From assembly GCF_048569485.1 (NCBI RefSeq), contig NW_027442067.1, positions 1-64,000 of the forward strand: a stretch of 64,000 bases of DNA, in the 5' to 3' direction. Below are positions 51,395 through 64,000 of this stretch, piece by piece. A program made the translations under genes and the position numbers. The stretch comes from Anomaloglossus baeobatrachus. Taxonomy: Eukaryota; Chordata; Amphibia; Anura; Aromobatidae. Position 1 is the stretch's first letter, and each line of letters begins with the position of its first letter. The notes under the pieces were generated by a model that saw only the letters and a list, made by a program, of their open reading frames with translations, was not told where the DNA came from and ran no database searches.

Positions 51395-51582
51395 ATCGCT
51401 TCTCGGCCTTTTGGCTAAGATCAAGTGTAGTATCTGTTCTTATCAGTTTAATATCTGATACGTCCCCTATCTGGGGACCATATATTAAATGGATTTTTAG
51501 AACAGGGAGATGGAAAAAGAGCTTGCTCTGTCCACTCCACGCATTGACCTGGTATTGCAGTACCTCCAGGAACGGTGCACCC
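51395..51582 (+). ncRNA. RNU2: U2 snRNA, copy 33
   Basis: Standard 188-nt copy. The spacer behind it has one extra T at 52663, giving 1579 bp to copy 34. Confidence 0.98.
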
Positions 51583-52973
51583 CTTCTTAACCCAGTTTCC
51601 AAAAGCAGAACTCAATTCACCTGATTCATATTAGCCCGATTTAATGAATTGGAAGAAAGCATACGTCTTCATATGCACCTCAATTTGGCCCATTCACTTT
51701 TCACACTTCCTCCTTTTGTTTTTTATCTTTCACACTTTTGACTTTCTTTATTCATCCAAATAGCAAACTCATCACCACTCAACCTGACCAACTCGGCTAT
51801 GTCCCCGTGCTGCAGTTCTCTGTCTTATCTAGATCATTTGCAATTGAATGGAATAGATCCCTTTTGGACAAAGTGGATTCACCTGCTGCTGCAGTGACCA
51901 CAGGTGTGATAACATCTAGAATTGGCATCTGGTGCGATCTCTCCGCTTCCACTCCAAAGAAAGTTACCTGTTTATTCCTATCATGCATTGGTTTTTGGGG
52001 TTTTCTTTGAGTAATGATGATCTCTTTAGTAGTCTGTTGGCGCCCTCTCCTGGAGGAATAGTTTGCTTGCTCTTGGACATTCTAAAAGAGAGGTCATGAT
52101 AGACATTGAGCTTCTGAGCTCAATTGGGGACAGTCATGGGTGATGAATGTTTGCAACCTACTGCGAAGCCTCATACCGCAATATAAGGAACGTCAAATAC
52201 TAAGAAAGGGCGGCCTATGAAAGAATTACTACTTTCAATAAGTACACTTAAACGGCTAATTGGGAATAGAAAAACTGTAAAAAGCCCTCTGAGAAAGCCC
52301 CCCTCTAACCTTTGATAGTAAGCTTTTCTGTAGTCTGCCTGTTGATGTATTTTCCGTTTGAACTGTGCACAACATGAAGAGACGGAACACTGGCGGCTTG
52401 TCACAATGCCCCCCGATGACATCACAATAGCGCTGCTGCCTAGAAAACAAGCTGCGCAGAAGAAGTTGTTCTTTGGGTGGGAGGGTGGGCTAGTGGAAGG
52501 AGGGGGCAATCTCTTTTTTTCCCGGGTGGTAGGGGGATGACAGGAGAAGGGAAGCGGGTGGTGAGAAAGGTACAGAGGGCAGGGTTTGGGGGCTGGGAAG
52601 GAAAGGGAAAAGATTAGGGTTTGGGGATGATGAAAGGGCTTTCTACGGGTAAGGATGGCAAATGGGTGGCAGTGACGGAAAGTCAGGCAACCTGTCCTGT
52701 CCGTCTTTTTGTATCGTGAATTGGAAAGACTGCAAGGGGGAGGGGAGTTGCTTGCGCCCTAAAGGAGGAGTTATTCAGATTCATTGCAGTGGGCGGCGGC
52801 TGCAAAACGCACCATTCTTCTTGTTTTGGCTCTGCAAAGCAGCCTTTTCAAGGGTTGGCTTGGGTGACAAAATGTCTTGTGTAGGCGTGGGTTTGTCTCC
52901 CTCTCGCTCTCTCTCCCTAAGATGTGTCCGGCATAGGCCAGGGTGCCACTCGAGGCCCAAACCAATTCTGGTT

Positions 52974-53161
52974 ATCGCTTCTCGGCCTTTTGGCTAAGAT
53001 CAAGTGTAGTATCTGTTCTTATCAGTTTAATATCTGATACGTCCCCTATCTGGGGACCATATATTAAATGGATTTTTAGAACAGGGAGATGGAAAAAGAG
53101 CTTGCTCTGTCCACTCCACGCATTGACCTGGTATTGCAGTACCTCCAGGAACGGTGCACCC
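52974..53161 (+). ncRNA. RNU2: U2 snRNA, copy 34
   Basis: Standard 188-nt copy; promoter elements standard. Confidence 0.98.
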
Positions 53162-54551
53162 CTTCTTAACCCAGTTTCCAAAAGCAGAACTCAATTCACC
53201 TGATTCATATTAGCCCGATTTAATGAATTGGAAGAAAGCATACGTCTTCATATGCACCTCAATTTGGCCCATTCACTTTTCACACTTCCTCCTTTTGTTT
53301 TTTATCTTTCACACTTTTGACTTTCTTTATTCATCCAAATAGCAAACTCATCACCACTCAACCTGACCAACTCGGCTATGTCCCCGTGCTGCAGTTCTCT
53401 GTCTTATCTAGATCATTTGCAATTGAATGGAATAGATCCCTTTTGGACAAAGTGGATTCACCTGCTGCTGCAGTGACCACAGGTGTGATAACATCTAGAA
53501 TTGGCATCTGGTGCGATCTCTCCGCTTCCACTCCAAAGAAAGTTACCTGTTTATTCCTATCATGCATTGGTTTTTGGGGTTTTCTTTGAGTAATGATGAT
53601 CTCTTTAGTAGTCTGTTGGCGCCCTCTCCTGGAGGAATAGTTTGCTTGCTCTTGGACATTCTAAAAGAGAGGTCATGATAGACATTGAGCTTCTGAGCTC
53701 AATTGGGGACAGTCATGGGTGATGAATGTTTGCAACCTACTGCGAAGCCTCATACCGCAATATAAGGAACGTCAAATACTAAGAAAGGGCGGCCTATGAA
53801 AGAATTACTACTTTCAATAAGTACACTTAAACGGCTAATTGGGAATAGAAAAACTGTAAAAAGCCCTCTGAGAAAGCCCCCCTCTAACCTTTGATAGTAA
53901 GCTTTTCTGTAGTCTGCCTGTTGATGTATTTTCCGTTTGAACTGTGCACAACATGAAGAGACGGAACACTGGCGGCTTGTCACAATGCCCCCCGATGACA
54001 TCACAATAGCGCTGCTGCCTAGAAAACAAGCTGCGCAGAAGAAGTTGTTCTTTGGGTGGGAGGGTGGGCTAGTGGAAGGAGGGGGCAATCTCTTTTTTTC
54101 CCGGGTGGTAGGGGGATGACAGGAGAAGGGAAGCGGGTGGTGAGAAAGGTACAGAGGGCAGGGTTTGGGGGCTGGGAAGGAAAGGGAAAAGATTAGGGTT
54201 TGGGGATGATGAAAGGGCTTTCTACGGGTAAGGATGGCAAAGGGTGGCAGTGACGGAAAGTCAGGCAACCTGTCCTGTCCGTCTTTTTGTATCGTGAATT
54301 GGAAAGACTGCAAGGGGGAGGGGAGTTGCTTGCGCCCTAAAGGAGGAGTTATTCAGATTCATTGCAGTGGGCGGCGGCTGCAAAACGCACCATTCTTCTT
54401 GTTTTGGCTCTGCAAAGCAGCCTTTTCAAGGGTTGGCTTGGGTGACAAAATGTCTTGTGTAGGCGTGGGTTTGTCTCCCTCTCGCTCTCTCTCCCTAAGA
54501 TGTGTCCGGCATAGGCCAGGGTGCCACTCGAGGCCCAAACCAATTCTGGTT

Positions 54552-54739
54552 ATCGCTTCTCGGCCTTTTGGCTAAGATCAAGTGTAGTATCTGTTCTTAT
54601 CAGTTTAATATCTGATACGTCCCCTATCTGGGGACCATATATTAAATGGATTTTTAGAACAGGGAGATGGAAAAAGAGCTTGCTCTGTCCACTCCACGCA
54701 TTGACCTGGTATTGCAGTACCTCCAGGAACGGTGCACCC
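54552..54739 (+). ncRNA. RNU2: U2 snRNA, copy 35
   Basis: Standard 188-nt copy; flanking spacers standard. Confidence 0.98.
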
Positions 54740-56129
54740 CTTCTTAACCCAGTTTCCAAAAGCAGAACTCAATTCACCTGATTCATATTAGCCCGATTTA
54801 ATGAATTGGAAGAAAGCATACGTCTTCATATGCACCTCAATTTGGCCCATTCACTTTTCACACTTCCTCCTTTTGTTTTTTATCTTTCACACTTTTGACT
54901 TTCTTTATTCATCCAAATAGCAAACTCATCACCACTCAACCTGACCAACTCGGCTATGTCCCCGTGCTGCAGTTCTCTGTCTTATCTAGATCATTTGCAA
55001 TTGAATGGAATAGATCCCTTTTGGACAAAGTGGATTCACCTGCTGCTGCAGTGACCACAGGTGTGATAACATCTAGAATTGGCATCTGGTGCGATCTCTC
55101 CGCTTCCACTCCAAAGAAAGTTACCTGTTTATTCCTATCATGCATTGGTTTTTGGGGTTTTCTTTGAGTAATGATGATCTCTTTAGTAGTCTGTTGGCGC
55201 CCTCTCCTGGAGGAATAGTTTGCTTGCTCTTGGACATTCTAAAAGAGAGGTCATGATAGACATTGAGCTTCTGAGCTCAATTGGGGACAGTCATGGGTGA
55301 TGAATGTTTGCAACCTACTGCGAAGCCTCATACCGCAATATAAGGAACGTCAAATACTAAGAAAGGGCGGCCTATGAAAGAATTACTACTTTCAATAAGT
55401 ACACTTAAACGGCTAATTGGGAATAGAAAAACTGTAAAAAGCCCTCTGAGAAAGCCCCCCTCTAACCTTTGATAGTAAGCTTTTCTGTAGTCTGCCTGTT
55501 GATGTATTTTCCGTTTGAACTGTGCACAACATGAAGAGACGGAACACTGGCGGCTTGTCACAATGCCCCCCGATGACATCACAATAGCGCTGCTGCCTAG
55601 AAAACAAGCTGCGCAGAAGAAGTTGTTCTTTGGGTGGGAGGGTGGGCTAGTGGAAGGAGGGGGCAATCTCTTTTTTTCCCGGGTGGTAGGGGGATGACAG
55701 GAGAAGGGAAGCGGGTGGTGAGAAAGGTACAGAGGGCAGGGTTTGGGGGCTGGGAAGGAAAGGGAAAAGATTAGGGTTTGGGGATGATGAAAGGGCTTTC
55801 TACGGGTAAGGATGGCAAAGGGTGGCAGTGACGGAAAGTCAGGCAACCTGTCCTGTCCGTCTTTTTGTATCGTGAATTGGAAAGACTGCAAGGGGGAGGG
55901 GAGTTGCTTGCGCCCTAAAGGAGGAGTTATTCAGATTCATTGCAGTGGGCGGCGGCTGCAAAACGCACCATTCTTCTTGTTTTGGCTCTGCAAAGCAGCC
56001 TTTTCAAGGGTTGGCTTGGGTGACAAAATGTCTTGTGTAGGCGTGGGTTTGTCTCCCTCTCGCTCTCTCTCCCTAAGATGTGTCCGGCATAGGCCAGGGT
56101 GCCACTCGAGGCCCAAACCAATTCTGGTT

Positions 56130-56317
56130 ATCGCTTCTCGGCCTTTTGGCTAAGATCAAGTGTAGTATCTGTTCTTATCAGTTTAATATCTGATACGTCC
56201 CCTATCTGGGGACCATATATTAAATGGATTTTTAGAACAGGGAGATGGAAAAAGAGCTTGCTCTGTCCACTCCACGCATTGACCTGGTATTGCAGTACCT
56301 CCAGGAACGGTGCACCC
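56130..56317 (+). ncRNA. RNU2: U2 snRNA, copy 36
   Basis: Standard 188-nt copy. The spacer behind it has a C-to-A change at 57074. Confidence 0.98.
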
Positions 56318-57707
56318 CTTCTTAACCCAGTTTCCAAAAGCAGAACTCAATTCACCTGATTCATATTAGCCCGATTTAATGAATTGGAAGAAAGCATACG
56401 TCTTCATATGCACCTCAATTTGGCCCATTCACTTTTCACACTTCCTCCTTTTGTTTTTTATCTTTCACACTTTTGACTTTCTTTATTCATCCAAATAGCA
56501 AACTCATCACCACTCAACCTGACCAACTCGGCTATGTCCCCGTGCTGCAGTTCTCTGTCTTATCTAGATCATTTGCAATTGAATGGAATAGATCCCTTTT
56601 GGACAAAGTGGATTCACCTGCTGCTGCAGTGACCACAGGTGTGATAACATCTAGAATTGGCATCTGGTGCGATCTCTCCGCTTCCACTCCAAAGAAAGTT
56701 ACCTGTTTATTCCTATCATGCATTGGTTTTTGGGGTTTTCTTTGAGTAATGATGATCTCTTTAGTAGTCTGTTGGCGCCCTCTCCTGGAGGAATAGTTTG
56801 CTTGCTCTTGGACATTCTAAAAGAGAGGTCATGATAGACATTGAGCTTCTGAGCTCAATTGGGGACAGTCATGGGTGATGAATGTTTGCAACCTACTGCG
56901 AAGCCTCATACCGCAATATAAGGAACGTCAAATACTAAGAAAGGGCGGCCTATGAAAGAATTACTACTTTCAATAAGTACACTTAAACGGCTAATTGGGA
57001 ATAGAAAAACTGTAAAAAGCCCTCTGAGAAAGCCCCCCTCTAACCTTTGATAGTAAGCTTTTCTGTAGTCTGCATGTTGATGTATTTTCCGTTTGAACTG
57101 TGCACAACATGAAGAGACGGAACACTGGCGGCTTGTCACAATGCCCCCCGATGACATCACAATAGCGCTGCTGCCTAGAAAACAAGCTGCGCAGAAGAAG
57201 TTGTTCTTTGGGTGGGAGGGTGGGCTAGTGGAAGGAGGGGGCAATCTCTTTTTTTCCCGGGTGGTAGGGGGATGACAGGAGAAGGGAAGCGGGTGGTGAG
57301 AAAGGTACAGAGGGCAGGGTTTGGGGGCTGGGAAGGAAAGGGAAAAGATTAGGGTTTGGGGATGATGAAAGGGCTTTCTACGGGTAAGGATGGCAAAGGG
57401 TGGCAGTGACGGAAAGTCAGGCAACCTGTCCTGTCCGTCTTTTTGTATCGTGAATTGGAAAGACTGCAAGGGGGAGGGGAGTTGCTTGCGCCCTAAAGGA
57501 GGAGTTATTCAGATTCATTGCAGTGGGCGGCGGCTGCAAAACGCACCATTCTTCTTGTTTTGGCTCTGCAAAGCAGCCTTTTCAAGGGTTGGCTTGGGTG
57601 ACAAAATGTCTTGTGTAGGCGTGGGTTTGTCTCCCTCTCGCTCTCTCTCCCTAAGATGTGTCCGGCATAGGCCAGGGTGCCACTCGAGGCCCAAACCAAT
57701 TCTGGTT

Positions 57708-57895
57708 ATCGCTTCTCGGCCTTTTGGCTAAGATCAAGTGTAGTATCTGTTCTTATCAGTTTAATATCTGATACGTCCCCTATCTGGGGACCATATATTA
57801 AATGGATTTTTAGAACAGGGAGATGGAAAAAGAGCTTGCTCTGTCCACTCCACGCATTGACCTGGTATTGCAGTACCTCCAGGAACGGTGCACCC
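57708..57895 (+). ncRNA. RNU2: U2 snRNA, copy 37
   Basis: Standard 188-nt copy; promoter elements standard. Confidence 0.98.
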
Positions 57896-59285
57896 CTTCT
57901 TAACCCAGTTTCCAAAAGCAGAACTCAATTCACCTGATTCATATTAGCCCGATTTAATGAATTGGAAGAAAGCATACGTCTTCATATGCACCTCAATTTG
58001 GCCCATTCACTTTTCACACTTCCTCCTTTTGTTTTTTATCTTTCACACTTTTGACTTTCTTTATTCATCCAAATAGCAAACTCATCACCACTCAACCTGA
58101 CCAACTCGGCTATGTCCCCGTGCTGCAGTTCTCTGTCTTATCTAGATCATTTGCAATTGAATGGAATAGATCCCTTTTGGACAAAGTGGATTCACCTGCT
58201 GCTGCAGTGACCACAGGTGTGATAACATCTAGAATTGGCATCTGGTGCGATCTCTCCGCTTCCACTCCAAAGAAAGTTACCTGTTTATTCCTATCATGCA
58301 TTGGTTTTTGGGGTTTTCTTTGAGTAATGATGATCTCTTTAGTAGTCTGTTGGCGCCCTCTCCTGGAGGAATAGTTTGCTTGCTCTTGGACATTCTAAAA
58401 GAGAGGTCATGATAGACATTGAGCTTCTGAGCTCAATTGGGGACAGTCATGGGTGATGAATGTTTGCAACCTACTGCGAAGCCTCATACCGCAATATAAG
58501 GAACGTCAAATACTAAGAAAGGGCGGCCTATGAAAGAATTACTACTTTCAATAAGTACACTTAAACGGCTAATTGGGAATAGAAAAACTGTAAAAAGCCC
58601 TCTGAGAAAGCCCCCCTCTAACCTTTGATAGTAAGCTTTTCTGTAGTCTGCCTGTTGATGTATTTTCCGTTTGAACTGTGCACAACATGAAGAGACGGAA
58701 CACTGGCGGCTTGTCACAATGCCCCCCGATGACATCACAATAGCGCTGCTGCCTAGAAAACAAGCTGCGCAGAAGAAGTTGTTCTTTGGGTGGGAGGGTG
58801 GGCTAGTGGAAGGAGGGGGCAATCTCTTTTTTTCCCGGGTGGTAGGGGGATGACAGGAGAAGGGAAGCGGGTGGTGAGAAAGGTACAGAGGGCAGGGTTT
58901 GGGGGCTGGGAAGGAAAGGGAAAAGATTAGGGTTTGGGGATGATGAAAGGGCTTTCTACGGGTAAGGATGGCAAAGGGTGGCAGTGACGGAAAGTCAGGC
59001 AACCTGTCCTGTCCGTCTTTTTGTATCGTGAATTGGAAAGACTGCAAGGGGGAGGGGAGTTGCTTGCGCCCTAAAGGAGGAGTTATTCAGATTCATTGCA
59101 GTGGGCGGCGGCTGCAAAACGCACCATTCTTCTTGTTTTGGCTCTGCAAAGCAGCCTTTTCAAGGGTTGGCTTGGGTGACAAAATGTCTTGTGTAGGCGT
59201 GGGTTTGTCTCCCTCTCGCTCTCTCTCCCTAAGATGTGTCCGGCATAGGCCAGGGTGCCACTCGAGGCCCAAACCAATTCTGGTT

Positions 59286-59473
59286 ATCGCTTCTCGGCCT
59301 TTTGGCTAAGATCAAGTGTAGTATCTGTTCTTATCAGTTTAATATCTGATACGTCCCCTATCTGGGGACCATATATTAAATGGATTTTTAGAACAGGGAG
59401 ATGGAAAAAGAGCTTGCTCTGTCCACTCCACGCATTGACCTGGTATTGCAGTACCTCCAGGAACGGTGCACCC
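59286..59473 (+). ncRNA. RNU2: U2 snRNA, copy 38
   Basis: Standard 188-nt copy; flanking spacers standard. Confidence 0.98.
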
Positions 59474-60863
59474 CTTCTTAACCCAGTTTCCAAAAGCAGA
59501 ACTCAATTCACCTGATTCATATTAGCCCGATTTAATGAATTGGAAGAAAGCATACGTCTTCATATGCACCTCAATTTGGCCCATTCACTTTTCACACTTC
59601 CTCCTTTTGTTTTTTATCTTTCACACTTTTGACTTTCTTTATTCATCCAAATAGCAAACTCATCACCACTCAACCTGACCAACTCGGCTATGTCCCCGTG
59701 CTGCAGTTCTCTGTCTTATCTAGATCATTTGCAATTGAATGGAATAGATCCCTTTTGGACAAAGTGGATTCACCTGCTGCTGCAGTGACCACAGGTGTGA
59801 TAACATCTAGAATTGGCATCTGGTGCGATCTCTCCGCTTCCACTCCAAAGAAAGTTACCTGTTTATTCCTATCATGCATTGGTTTTTGGGGTTTTCTTTG
59901 AGTAATGATGATCTCTTTAGTAGTCTGTTGGCGCCCTCTCCTGGAGGAATAGTTTGCTTGCTCTTGGACATTCTAAAAGAGAGGTCATGATAGACATTGA
60001 GCTTCTGAGCTCAATTGGGGACAGTCATGGGTGATGAATGTTTGCAACCTACTGCGAAGCCTCATACCGCAATATAAGGAACGTCAAATACTAAGAAAGG
60101 GCGGCCTATGAAAGAATTACTACTTTCAATAAGTACACTTAAACGGCTAATTGGGAATAGAAAAACTGTAAAAAGCCCTCTGAGAAAGCCCCCCTCTAAC
60201 CTTTGATAGTAAGCTTTTCTGTAGTCTGCCTGTTGATGTATTTTCCGTTTGAACTGTGCACAACATGAAGAGACGGAACACTGGCGGCTTGTCACAATGC
60301 CCCCCGATGACATCACAATAGCGCTGCTGCCTAGAAAACAAGCTGCGCAGAAGAAGTTGTTCTTTGGGTGGGAGGGTGGGCTAGTGGAAGGAGGGGGCAA
60401 TCTCTTTTTTTCCCGGGTGGTAGGGGGATGACAGGAGAAGGGAAGCGGGTGGTGAGAAAGGTACAGAGGGCAGGGTTTGGGGGCTGGGAAGGAAAGGGAA
60501 AAGATTAGGGTTTGGGGATGATGAAAGGGCTTTCTACGGGTAAGGATGGCAAAGGGTGGCAGTGACGGAAAGTCAGGCAACCTGTCCTGTCCGTCTTTTT
60601 GTATCGTGAATTGGAAAGACTGCAAGGGGGAGGGGAGTTGCTTGCGCCCTAAAGGAGGAGTTATTCAGATTCATTGCAGTGGGCGGCGGCTGCAAAACGC
60701 ACCATTCTTCTTGTTTTGGCTCTGCAAAGCAGCCTTTTCAAGGGTTGGCTTGGGTGACAAAATGTCTTGTGTAGGCGTGGGTTTGTCTCCCTCTCGCTCT
60801 CTCTCCCTAAGATGTGTCCGGCATAGGCCAGGGTGCCACTCGAGGCCCAAACCAATTCTGGTT

Positions 60864-61051
60864 ATCGCTTCTCGGCCTTTTGGCTAAGATCAAGTGTAGT
60901 ATCTGTTCTTATCAGTTTAATATCTGATACGTCCCCTATCTGGGGACCATATATTAAATGGATTTTTAGAACAGGGAGATGGAAAAAGAGCTTGCTCTGT
61001 CCACTCCACGCATTGACCTGGTATTGCAGTACCTCCAGGAACGGTGCACCC
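60864..61051 (+). ncRNA. RNU2: U2 snRNA, copy 39
   Basis: Standard 188-nt copy; flanking spacers standard. Confidence 0.98.
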
Positions 61052-62441
61052 CTTCTTAACCCAGTTTCCAAAAGCAGAACTCAATTCACCTGATTCATAT
61101 TAGCCCGATTTAATGAATTGGAAGAAAGCATACGTCTTCATATGCACCTCAATTTGGCCCATTCACTTTTCACACTTCCTCCTTTTGTTTTTTATCTTTC
61201 ACACTTTTGACTTTCTTTATTCATCCAAATAGCAAACTCATCACCACTCAACCTGACCAACTCGGCTATGTCCCCGTGCTGCAGTTCTCTGTCTTATCTA
61301 GATCATTTGCAATTGAATGGAATAGATCCCTTTTGGACAAAGTGGATTCACCTGCTGCTGCAGTGACCACAGGTGTGATAACATCTAGAATTGGCATCTG
61401 GTGCGATCTCTCCGCTTCCACTCCAAAGAAAGTTACCTGTTTATTCCTATCATGCATTGGTTTTTGGGGTTTTCTTTGAGTAATGATGATCTCTTTAGTA
61501 GTCTGTTGGCGCCCTCTCCTGGAGGAATAGTTTGCTTGCTCTTGGACATTCTAAAAGAGAGGTCATGATAGACATTGAGCTTCTGAGCTCAATTGGGGAC
61601 AGTCATGGGTGATGAATGTTTGCAACCTACTGCGAAGCCTCATACCGCAATATAAGGAACGTCAAATACTAAGAAAGGGCGGCCTATGAAAGAATTACTA
61701 CTTTCAATAAGTACACTTAAACGGCTAATTGGGAATAGAAAAACTGTAAAAAGCCCTCTGAGAAAGCCCCCCTCTAACCTTTGATAGTAAGCTTTTCTGT
61801 AGTCTGCCTGTTGATGTATTTTCCGTTTGAACTGTGCACAACATGAAGAGACGGAACACTGGCGGCTTGTCACAATGCCCCCCGATGACATCACAATAGC
61901 GCTGCTGCCTAGAAAACAAGCTGCGCAGAAGAAGTTGTTCTTTGGGTGGGAGGGTGGGCTAGTGGAAGGAGGGGGCAATCTCTTTTTTTCCCGGGTGGTA
62001 GGGGGATGACAGGAGAAGGGAAGCGGGTGGTGAGAAAGGTACAGAGGGCAGGGTTTGGGGGCTGGGAAGGAAAGGGAAAAGATTAGGGTTTGGGGATGAT
62101 GAAAGGGCTTTCTACGGGTAAGGATGGCAAAGGGTGGCAGTGACGGAAAGTCAGGCAACCTGTCCTGTCCGTCTTTTTGTATCGTGAATTGGAAAGACTG
62201 CAAGGGGGAGGGGAGTTGCTTGCGCCCTAAAGGAGGAGTTATTCAGATTCATTGCAGTGGGCGGCGGCTGCAAAACGCACCATTCTTCTTGTTTTGGCTC
62301 TGCAAAGCAGCCTTTTCAAGGGTTGGCTTGGGTGACAAAATGTCTTGTGTAGGCGTGGGTTTGTCTCCCTCTCGCTCTCTCTCCCTAAGATGTGTCCGGC
62401 ATAGGCCAGGGTGCCACTCGAGGCCCAAACCAATTCTGGTT

Positions 62442-62629
62442 ATCGCTTCTCGGCCTTTTGGCTAAGATCAAGTGTAGTATCTGTTCTTATCAGTTTAATA
62501 TCTGATACGTCCCCTATCTGGGGACCATATATTAAATGGATTTTTAGAACAGGGAGATGGAAAAAGAGCTTGCTCTGTCCACTCCACGCATTGACCTGGT
62601 ATTGCAGTACCTCCAGGAACGGTGCACCC
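62442..62629 (+). ncRNA. RNU2: U2 snRNA, copy 40
   Basis: Standard 188-nt copy, the last complete gene. The spacer behind it runs to the window end and contains the promoter of a 41st copy, whose start would be at 64020. Confidence 0.98.
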
Positions 62630-64000
62630 CTTCTTAACCCAGTTTCCAAAAGCAGAACTCAATTCACCTGATTCATATTAGCCCGATTTAATGAATTGGA
62701 AGAAAGCATACGTCTTCATATGCACCTCAATTTGGCCCATTCACTTTTCACACTTCCTCCTTTTGTTTTTTATCTTTCACACTTTTGACTTTCTTTATTC
62801 ATCCAAATAGCAAACTCATCACCACTCAACCTGACCAACTCGGCTATGTCCCCGTGCTGCAGTTCTCTGTCTTATCTAGATCATTTGCAATTGAATGGAA
62901 TAGATCCCTTTTGGACAAAGTGGATTCACCTGCTGCTGCAGTGACCACAGGTGTGATAACATCTAGAATTGGCATCTGGTGCGATCTCTCCGCTTCCACT
63001 CCAAAGAAAGTTACCTGTTTATTCCTATCATGCATTGGTTTTTGGGGTTTTCTTTGAGTAATGATGATCTCTTTAGTAGTCTGTTGGCGCCCTCTCCTGG
63101 AGGAATAGTTTGCTTGCTCTTGGACATTCTAAAAGAGAGGTCATGATAGACATTGAGCTTCTGAGCTCAATTGGGGACAGTCATGGGTGATGAATGTTTG
63201 CAACCTACTGCGAAGCCTCATACCGCAATATAAGGAACGTCAAATACTAAGAAAGGGCGGCCTATGAAAGAATTACTACTTTCAATAAGTACACTTAAAC
63301 GGCTAATTGGGAATAGAAAAACTGTAAAAAGCCCTCTGAGAAAGCCCCCCTCTAACCTTTGATAGTAAGCTTTTCTGTAGTCTGCCTGTTGATGTATTTT
63401 CCGTTTGAACTGTGCACAACATGAAGAGACGGAACACTGGCGGCTTGTCACAATGCCCCCCGATGACATCACAATAGCGCTGCTGCCTAGAAAACAAGCT
63501 GCGCAGAAGAAGTTGTTCTTTGGGTGGGAGGGTGGGCTAGTGGAAGGAGGGGGCAATCTCTTTTTTTCCCGGGTGGTAGGGGGATGACAGGAGAAGGGAA
63601 GCGGGTGGTGAGAAAGGTACAGAGGGCAGGGTTTGGGGGCTGGGAAGGAAAGGGAAAAGATTAGGGTTTGGGGATGATGAAAGGGCTTTCTACGGGTAAG
63701 GATGGCAAAGGGTGGCAGTGACGGAAAGTCAGGCAACCTGTCCTGTCCGTCTTTTTGTATCGTGAATTGGAAAGACTGCAAGGGGGAGGGGAGTTGCTTG
63801 CGCCCTAAAGGAGGAGTTATTCAGATTCATTGCAGTGGGCGGCGGCTGCAAAACGCACCATTCTTCTTGTTTTGGCTCTGCAAAGCAGCCTTTTCAAGGG
63901 TTGGCTTGGGTGACAAAATGTCTTGTGTAGGCGTGGGTTTGTCTCCCTCTCGCTCTCTCTCCCTAAGATGTGTCCGGCATAGGCCAGGGTGCCACTCGAG

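Larger units (their letters stand above)
1..64000 (+). repeat. Tandem array of U2 snRNA gene units (1578-bp period)
   Basis: The whole window is built from a 1578-bp unit repeated head to tail about 40.5 times. The same landmarks (U2 5' end, 3' box, spacer hairpin, G-rich block, CT tract) recur at this spacing. Distances between successive U2 starts are 1578 except 1579 (copies 12-13 and 33-34), 1577 (14-15 and 19-20), 1587 (15-16), 1583 (16-17), 1566 (18-19), 1585 (27-28), and the interval enlarged by the insertion in copy 29. Both window edges lie inside the array, so its true length is unknown. Tandem U2 arrays are known from human (RNU2), Xenopus and sea urchin. The identity of units here, spacers included, implies concerted evolution. 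Confidence 0.98.

Noticed and set aside
1-64000. CRISPR array
   Set aside because: The repeats are 1578 bp, contiguous and contain a eukaryotic snRNA gene; there are no short repeats with unique spacers.

Overview
The window is almost entirely a head-to-tail tandem array of one gene: the spliceosomal U2 snRNA gene. The repeat unit is 1578 bp: a 188-nt U2 RNA plus about 1390 bp of spacer. Forty U2 copies start inside the window, all on the + strand, the first at 47 and the last at 62442. A 41st would start at 64020, just past the end. I find no protein-coding gene. The many short open frames repeat only because the units are near-identical.

The organism is a metazoan, most likely a vertebrate or another deuterostome. 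U2 matches the vertebrate type through the 5' stem-loop, branch-site pairing region and 3' stem-loops. It is followed by a perfect snRNA 3' box, has no TATA box, and has PSE-like and DSE-like elements at the positions typical of animal Pol II snRNA genes. It is not plant- or fly-like. I cannot name the species.

Layout: 1-20610 holds copies 1-13 and the start of copy 14, essentially perfect 1578-bp units with one substitution (16606) and one 1-bp spacer insertion (near 18560). 20611-25310 is a disturbed stretch (copies 14-17) with small indels, a duplicated piece behind copy 15 and a cluster of G/C homopolymer gains behind copy 16. 25310-41075 is again near-perfect, with a 12-bp deletion in unit 18, a 1-bp loss in unit 19 and a substitution at 38695. 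41076-41520 is the most altered U2 gene (copy 27). Copy 29 is split after U2 nucleotide 40 by an 841-bp foreign insertion (44279-45119), which looks like a short non-autonomous retrotransposon. It holds a 42-bp minisatellite, U2-like hairpin motifs, a UUCG-type hairpin near its 3' end, an A-rich end, and a 3-bp target duplication. 45120-64000 returns to near-perfect units, with one inserted base (52663) and one substitution (57074).

Each standard unit, reading along the + strand: U2 gene; 3' box; pyrimidine-rich stretch; a CTCF-like site; a perfect 8-bp hairpin; a purine-rich, G-quadruplex-capable block; DSE-like region with GC box; CT tract; PSE-like element; next U2. The near-absence of differences, with most changes private to one unit, is the signature of strong recent homogenisation (concerted evolution), with the caveat that an assembler can also produce such uniformity.
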